NCBI GenBank assembly: GCA_041179245.1 | Contig: JBEGTT010000157.1 | Span: forward strand, 1-8,623 | Source: JBEGTT01 sp041179245 | GTDB taxonomy: Bacteria > Pseudomonadota > Gammaproteobacteria > Burkholderiales > Rhodocyclaceae | Direction: 5' to 3' | Length of the DNA stretch: 8,623 bases | Part shown: positions 6,365 through 8,623 of the stretch, piece by piece | Layout: every line of letters starts with the position of its first letter | How positions within the stretch are numbered: position 1 is the stretch's first letter | The notes under the pieces: model-generated | The model's input: the letters and a program-made list of their open reading frames with translations, nothing else | Told to the model about the DNA's origin: nothing | Database searches by the model: none | Position numbers and translations under genes: made by a program

Positions 6365-6487
6365 GCCCAACGTTCAAATTGAGGGGCTGGCCGCCACGAA
6401 ACGTGAAAGGAGCCCAGAAAGTTCAAAAAACCACAGGCCGTAAAAAGAACGCTTATCGGCCAGTCCCTCTCGAATGTAGGGTTAGGC
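6365..6487 (-). other. attC: attC site of the DUF2938-like cassette
   Basis: On the minus strand it runs from R'' GCCTAAC (6487-6481) to R' GTTGGGC (6371-6365), 123 bp. The arms GAGGGACTGGCCG and CGGCCAGCCCCTC pair with one mismatch next to the outer cores, with about 55 bp of imperfectly paired central sequence. R'' is complementary to GTTAGGC at 6999-7005, the core at which this cassette begins, confirming the pair as the two ends of one cassette. Confidence 0.85.
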
Positions 6488-6490
6488 CGG

Positions 6491-6982
6491 TTATACATGC
6501 AAGCCCACTGCGATAACAGCCCCAACCCCGAGGCCATAGGGGACATGGGAAAGTGTGCTTGCAAGCAAGGCATTGGAACCTTGCGGCCCACGCCGCCCGA
6601 AAAAGCCCCAGCCGAAAGAAGGCAGAAGAACGAACCAAGGTAACAACGAGGTAGCCAAGCCGAATAGCAGGCCGCCAAGCAAATGATTATTGGGGAGGGG
6701 CAGCCCCACGACTTGGAAAGAAAGCGGATAGATAAGCGCCACCCCGCCACCGCCGACAAGAAAATGAAATGCCCAGCCCGCCTTTACCTCTTGAGCAAAC
6801 TGCTTGGAGTTGAGGATGTTGGGATGGGAGAGTTGCCCGCGCAGCAAGCTCAAGAACCAGCGACCAACCAAGGCGATATTTACGCCGCTGGTAATGCCGA
6901 TTTTGGCTGCATAGGTTTCTGTGATGTCCATGAGAACAGCACCGACTATGCCACCGAGAAAAGCCAAGACCAAAATTTCCAT
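6491..6982 (-). CDS. cassette-encoded four-helix membrane protein, DUF2938-like (163 aa)
   Basis: Four hydrophobic segments are visible: residues about 3-20 (LVLAFLGGIVGAVLMDI), 69-93, 101-124 (LLGGLLFGLATSLLPWFVLL) and 141-161. Between the first and second lies the conserved-looking stretch NIALVGRWFLSLLRGQLSHP, and the third is followed by PSFGWGFFGRRGPQ. This order (first helix with M-D, then LVGRW, GWAFH, the LLP..V..PS.G.G loop and SH.PYGLG) is that of the DUF2938 integral membrane family, whose function is unknown. An AGAGGTGG ribosome-binding site lies 4 bases before the ATG at 6982, so it carries its own translation signal. The stop falls 4 bp before attC. It is the only gene of its cassette. 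Confidence 0.75.
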   Translation of the reverse strand: MEILVLAFLGGIVGAVLMDITETYAAKIGITSGVNIALVGRWFLSLLRGQLSHPNILNSKQFAQEVKAGWAFHFLVGGGGVALIYPLSFQVVGLPLPNNHLLGGLLFGLATSLLPWFVLLPSFGWGFFGRRGPQGSNALLASTLSHVPYGLGVGAVIAVGLHV

Positions 6983-6998
6983 TCGCCACCTCTTGTCG

Positions 6999-7005
6999 GC
7001 CTAAC
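6999..7005 (-). other. core recombination site (GTTAGGC) starting the second cassette, cut off from its attC
   Basis: GTTAGGC on the minus strand fits GTTRRRY and is complementary to R'' of the attC at 6365-6487, so it is the 5' boundary of the DUF2938-like cassette. It should also be the R' core of the first cassette's attC, but the IS remnant now separates it from the rest of that site (7771-7838). Confidence 0.85.
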
Positions 7006-7056
7006 GAAGCTGTAGAAAAATTGAATTCATGGCGCATCTTGTCGTGAACCATCTGG

Positions 7057-7087
7057 AATATCAATACTCAAAGAAAGTATTGATATT
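7057..7087 (+). promoter_or_regulatory. 12-bp hairpin before the transposase start
   Basis: AATATCAATACT (7057-7068) pairs perfectly with AGTATTGATATT (7076-7087) over a 7-nt loop. It lies between the left terminal repeat and the ribosome-binding site (GGGGGAACGAG) of the transposase ATG at 7099. Such hairpins often stop read-through transcription from raising transposase expression. Confidence 0.55.
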
Positions 7088-7098
7088 GGGGGAACGAG

Positions 7099-7607
7099 AT
7101 GGCGCGCTACAAGGCAATCGACACCAGCCCGAGGTTTTTAGCGGTTGATCTGGAGAAACAGCTTTTGCCGGGCAGTTTTGAGTATGCTGTACATCATCTG
7201 CTCGACCAAGAATTTGATCTTTCACTCTTTGACAGTCGCTATCGCAATGACCAGAGCGGTGCCAGCGCCTATCCGCCGGGGATGCTGCTCAAGGTCATCC
7301 TTTGCGCCTACGCCCAAGGCCTGATTGGACGAGCAAAGTCCGGCAGGTTGCCTTCTTTCGGGGCAAGGCAGGCGCGACAGAAGAAAGCCACAGTGACAAG
7401 ATGAAGCGGGCGATTGACAGCGAAGAAGGCAAAGCACGTTATGGGCGGCGCTTTGCTACCGTCGAGCCGGTCTTTGGTAATCTGCGGCATAACAAACAGC
7501 TGGATCGGTTCACGTTGCGTGGGCGAAAGAAGGTCAACACGCAATGGCAGTTGTACTGCTTGATGCACAACATCGAGAAACTAGCGCATCACGGGTATGG
7601 GCAGTAG
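7099..7607 (+). pseudogene. IS1182-family transposase, large internal deletion and frame change
   Basis: Residues 1-76 of the first frame (MARYKAIDTSPRFLAVDLEK through LLKVILCAYAQGLI, ending near 7326) are the N-terminal domain of IS1182-type DDE transposases. From about 7323 a different frame carries the C-terminal part: KVRQVAFFRGK, then YGRRFATVEPVFGNLRHNK, whose Glu in VEPVFGN should be the last residue of the DDE triad, then LYCLMHNIEKLAHHGYG and a stop at 7607. Full-length members have roughly 450-500 residues, so some 280-300 codons, including the first two catalytic Asp, are gone, and the joint is out of frame. No active transposase can be made. The deletion point is at about 7315-7330, judged from where the first frame stops resembling the family. 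Confidence 0.82.
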
Positions 7608-7620
7608 GAAAAAGAGGAAG

Positions 7621-7640
7621 AGCCTCCACGTTTGGAGGCT
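7621..7640 (+). other. 8-bp perfect hairpin after the transposase remnant
   Basis: AGCCTCCA (7621-7628) pairs with TGGAGGCT (7633-7640) over a CGTT loop, 13 bp after the stop. No T-run follows. It is probably part of the native IS 3' region. Confidence 0.4.
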
Positions 7641-7698
7641 GCTGAGCTGCCGTAAGCGGTGCGGTGTTACCCATCACAATTCAAAGGCATGAAAAAGC

Positions 7699-7732
7699 AA
7701 AATGGCGCAGAGAAAACCTGCGCCATTTTTTT
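7699..7732 (+). terminator. intrinsic terminator at the IS right end
   Basis: AAAATGGCGCAG (7699-7710) pairs with CTGCGCCATTTT (7718-7729) over a 7-nt loop, and the T-run continues to 7732. It ends the transposase transcript on the plus strand. The A-run on the left gives a shorter T-run on the minus strand, so it may also weaken transcription from the integron promoter into cassettes 2 and 3. Confidence 0.78.
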
Positions 7733-7770
7733 GCTGAAAACTGGGTCAAAAAAGGTTTTTCTACAGCGTC

Positions 7771-7838
7771 AACGTTTAAGCTCAGGGGCGCGAAGCCGGC
7801 TTGCCGGCGGAGCGTCCCGCTGGAGCGAATGGTTAGCC
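7771..7838 (-). other. attC: interrupted attC site of the first cassette (R'' through most of R')
   Basis: R'' GGCTAAC (7838-7832) overlaps the stop of the cassette gene and is followed on the minus strand by CATTCGCTCCAGCGGGACGC, a GCCGGC-AA-GCCGGC tip, and GCGCCCCTGAGCTTAAACGTT. The layout is close to compact attC sites such as that of aadA cassettes. The right core reads GTTGACG because the IS remnant starts there; the native core GTTAGGC is at 6999-7005. Rejoined, the site would be about 72 bp. R'' complements GTTAGCC at the attI boundary (8249-8255). Confidence 0.8.
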
Positions 7839-8234
7839 GCCATAGCTACCAGGCAAGCGAACCCAAGAATCAAGTGCTTCGCTCTTGCTTTTATTTGTCA
7901 TTTGTTCGCGGCAAGACACACACACGACAATTGCCCCGCGAGTTGTTTTCTCAAATAGCCAGCGGCGGGTGGAGGATTGACCACAGAGGTCACATCCACC
8001 CCACTCACCAACAAAGCGAGGCCGTCGAGTGATGAACTCAAGCTTTGGCAGTTTCTTTGCACCTGCGGGTATCTCGGACTGCATTTCAGCGACCATTCGT
8101 GCGGCGTCGTCAACAGAAACATCCCTGCCGTGCGAGATTCGGAGATGACGTGCAAGCGTTGCTGGCCCGAGAGGAAGCCTGCTGTTGCACACAGGACAAC
8201 GAAATATTTCAGATTGTCTTGCCTTTTTGCTCAT
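7833..8234 (-). CDS. first-cassette protein with two zinc-binding motifs (133 aa)
   Basis: I do not recognise the family. The N-terminal part has C13-x2-C16-x13-H30-x4-H35 (FRCPVCNSRL, then ARHLRISHG), a C2H2-like zinc finger. The C-terminal part has C81-x2-C84-x20-C105-x2-C108 (GCDLCGQ, then VVCVSCREQ), a four-cysteine zinc ribbon. A linker (residues about 36-78) is helical then basic (KKLPKLEFITRRPRF). Nucleic-acid binding is plausible but inferred. ATG at 8234 is chosen because it is the first Met inside the cassette, 15 bp from the core at 8249-8255. The frame stays open to 8309, but that would translate attI. There is no ribosome-binding site ahead of this ATG, so expression may be weak or depend on sequence contributed by attI. 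The stop lies within attC R''. Confidence 0.75.
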   Translation of the reverse strand: MSKKARQSEIFRCPVCNSRLPLGPATLARHLRISHGRDVSVDDAARMVAEMQSEIPAGAKKLPKLEFITRRPRFVGEWGGCDLCGQSSTRRWLFEKTTRGAIVVCVSCREQMTNKSKSEALDSWVRLPGSYGG

Positions 8235-8248
8235 GATTGCGGGCCAGT

Positions 8249-8346
8249 GGCTAACGTTCAGTATACACCGCGCGCGGTGTATACTCAGTTGAAAATAGGT
8301 GTATAACAATAATCATAACATTCTAATTAATTGATTATAAAAAATT
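8249..8346 (-). other. attI: attI recombination site and intergenic control region
   Basis: The core GTTAGCC (minus strand, 8255-8249) marks where the first cassette is joined, as shown by its match to R'' of that cassette's attC. The remaining sequence up to the intI start is AT-rich apart from the 8260-8285 palindrome, and includes a third copy of the palindrome half-site (GGTGTATA at 8298-8305, 22 bp from the copy at 8276-8283). Such spaced repeats could be integrase accessory sites. The outer limit of attI cannot be set from sequence. No LexA-like box (CTG-N10-CAG) was seen. Confidence 0.7.
8260..8285. promoter_or_regulatory. perfect 26-bp palindrome inside attI
   Basis: AGTATACACCGCG (8260-8272) is followed directly by its exact reverse complement (8273-8285), with no spacer. 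It starts 4 bp from the attI core. It could be a dimer operator controlling intI or the cassette promoter, or an extruding cruciform. No known operator is recognised. Confidence 0.65.
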
Positions 8347-8364
8347 ATGGTTAATACAGATCAA
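8334..8364 (-). promoter_or_regulatory. weak candidate cassette promoter reading leftward
   Basis: On the minus strand TATAAT (8339-8334) matches the -10 consensus perfectly. The best -35 candidate, TTGATC (8364-8359), is inside the 5' end of intI with a 19-bp spacer, longer than ideal. A cassette promoter located in or near intI is normal for integrons. The -10 alone could be chance in this AT-rich stretch. Confidence 0.3.
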
Positions 8365-8623
8365 TCCAAAGCACCGCAGCAGCCTCAACTCCTTGACCGA
8401 TTGCGAGCCCGCTTGCGTTTAAAGTACTACAGCATACGGACGGAGCAGCAGTATGTCCATTGGGTTAAGCGATTTATCCTATTTCATGACAAAAAACACC
8501 CGCAAGCGATGGGGGCGAAAGAGGTGGAAGCCTTTTTGACCCATTTGGCGGTGAAGGGCAGGGTGGCGGCTGCAACGCAGAATCAGGCCTTGTCGGCTTT
8601 GCTGTTTTTGTACCGTGAAGTGC
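8347..8623 (+). CDS. intI: integron integrase, N-terminal part (runs off window)
   Basis: This is the tyrosine recombinase that inserts and excises cassettes by recombining attI and attC. The visible 92 residues start MVNTDQSKAPQQPQLLDRLR and contain YYSIRTEQQYVHWVKRFILF, EVEAFLTHLAV and QNQALSALLFLYREV, closely following the N-terminal core-binding domain of IntI proteins (compare LHYSLRTEQAYVNWV and HRQALAALLFFYGKV in IntI1). The catalytic Arg, His and Tyr and the IntI-specific patch lie beyond the right edge. It is transcribed away from the cassettes, the standard integron geometry. ATG at 8347 fits the family's start. No strong ribosome-binding site precedes it. Resemblance to IntI is clear, but the class cannot be assigned from this fragment. 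Confidence 0.93.
   Translation, partial: MVNTDQSKAPQQPQLLDRLRARLRLKYYSIRTEQQYVHWVKRFILFHDKKHPQAMGAKEVEAFLTHLAVKGRVAAATQNQALSALLFLYREV

Larger units (their letters stand above)
7007..7770 (+). mobile_element. internally deleted IS1182-family element inserted in an attC
   Basis: The 764-bp stretch has 12-bp perfect terminal inverted repeats, GCTGTAGAAAAA at 7009-7020 and its complement at 7756-7767. It contains the two ends of an IS1182-family transposase gene with most of the middle missing. AACG at 7003-7006 and at 7771-7774 flank it and are likely a 4-bp target duplication; the bases between repeat and flank differ by one in length, so exact ends are not certain. Removing the element and one AACG rejoins a normal attC (…CCTAACGTTTAAG…). 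Both ends survive, so a related transposase could still act on it in trans. Confidence 0.8.

Noticed and set aside
6349..7064. Alternative frames on both strands over the DUF2938-like cassette
   Set aside because: They overlap a convincing membrane-protein gene with a good ribosome-binding site, and one crosses the attC into the next cassette.
7659..8032. Plus-strand open frames across the IS right end, attC and cassette 1
   Set aside because: They run through the terminator, the attC and the antisense of the zinc-motif gene, with no ribosome-binding site or family resemblance.
8235..8309. Upstream extension of the first-cassette gene to an ATG at 8309
   Set aside because: The extra 25 codons would be translated from attI, including the palindrome, and do not belong to the cassette. 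The first Met inside the cassette (8234) is preferred.
8256..8346. LexA/SOS box controlling intI
   Set aside because: No CTG-N10-CAG spacing with an AT-rich centre is found. The palindrome there has a GC centre and different arms.
1..8623. Avoidance of the CCGCGG site in the window
   Set aside because: I found no CCGCGG by eye, but only about two are expected by chance in 8.6 kb, so absence means little.
1..8623. CRISPR arrays, tRNA or rRNA genes
   Set aside because: No regularly spaced identical repeats with unique spacers, and no tRNA cloverleaf or rRNA segments, were recognised.

Overview
The window joins the late end of a prophage (about 1-4350, all genes rightward) to the proximal part of an integron (about 4459-8623). 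The integron platform has the usual head-to-head layout: intI starts at 8347 and runs off the right edge, while the cassettes read leftward from the attI point near 8249-8255. The IntI N-terminus, mixed moderate base composition and compact attC sites point to a proteobacterium (gamma or beta). The species cannot be named from this sequence.

Prophage part: the last codons of one gene (2-109) are followed by three tightly packed tail or tail-fibre genes (106-1020, 1020-1787, 1800-2729). The third carries a decapeptide repeat array. A small gene in the tail-fibre assembly position follows (2739-3179). After a 133-bp gap that can fold into a branched RNA come a Com-like zinc-finger regulator (3313-3486) and an overlapping N6-adenine methyltransferase of the D12/Dam class (3467-4285). 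This looks like the Mu com-mom arrangement with the modification enzyme replaced. Short GTGC repeats at 4313-4346 resemble recombinase arm sites and suggest the phage end lies between about 4346 and 4459.

Integron part, in cassette order from attI: (1) a 133-aa protein with two zinc-binding motifs (7833-8234); (2) a DUF2938-like four-helix membrane protein (6491-6982); (3) a complete restriction-modification operon of Eco29kI type, with a GIY-YIG endonuclease (5651-6298) overlapping a C5-cytosine methyltransferase (4509-5654) by ATGA. Each cassette is bounded by attC sites whose outer cores match as the cassette model requires: start GTTAGCC with end GGCTAAC, start GTTAGGC with end GCCTAAC, and start GTTGGGC with end GCCCAAC. 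The first attC is split by an internally deleted, frame-broken IS1182-family element (7007-7770) that keeps its terminal inverted repeats and sits between 4-bp AACG repeats. A perfect 26-bp palindrome (8260-8285) lies 4 bp from the attI recombination core.

Taken together, this is a defence and modification cassette array abutting a phage with its own, chemically different DNA methylation system. The most unusual items are the palindrome inside attI, the branched RNA upstream of com, the cassette-borne Eco29kI-type operon, the double zinc-finger cassette protein, and the IS-split attC.
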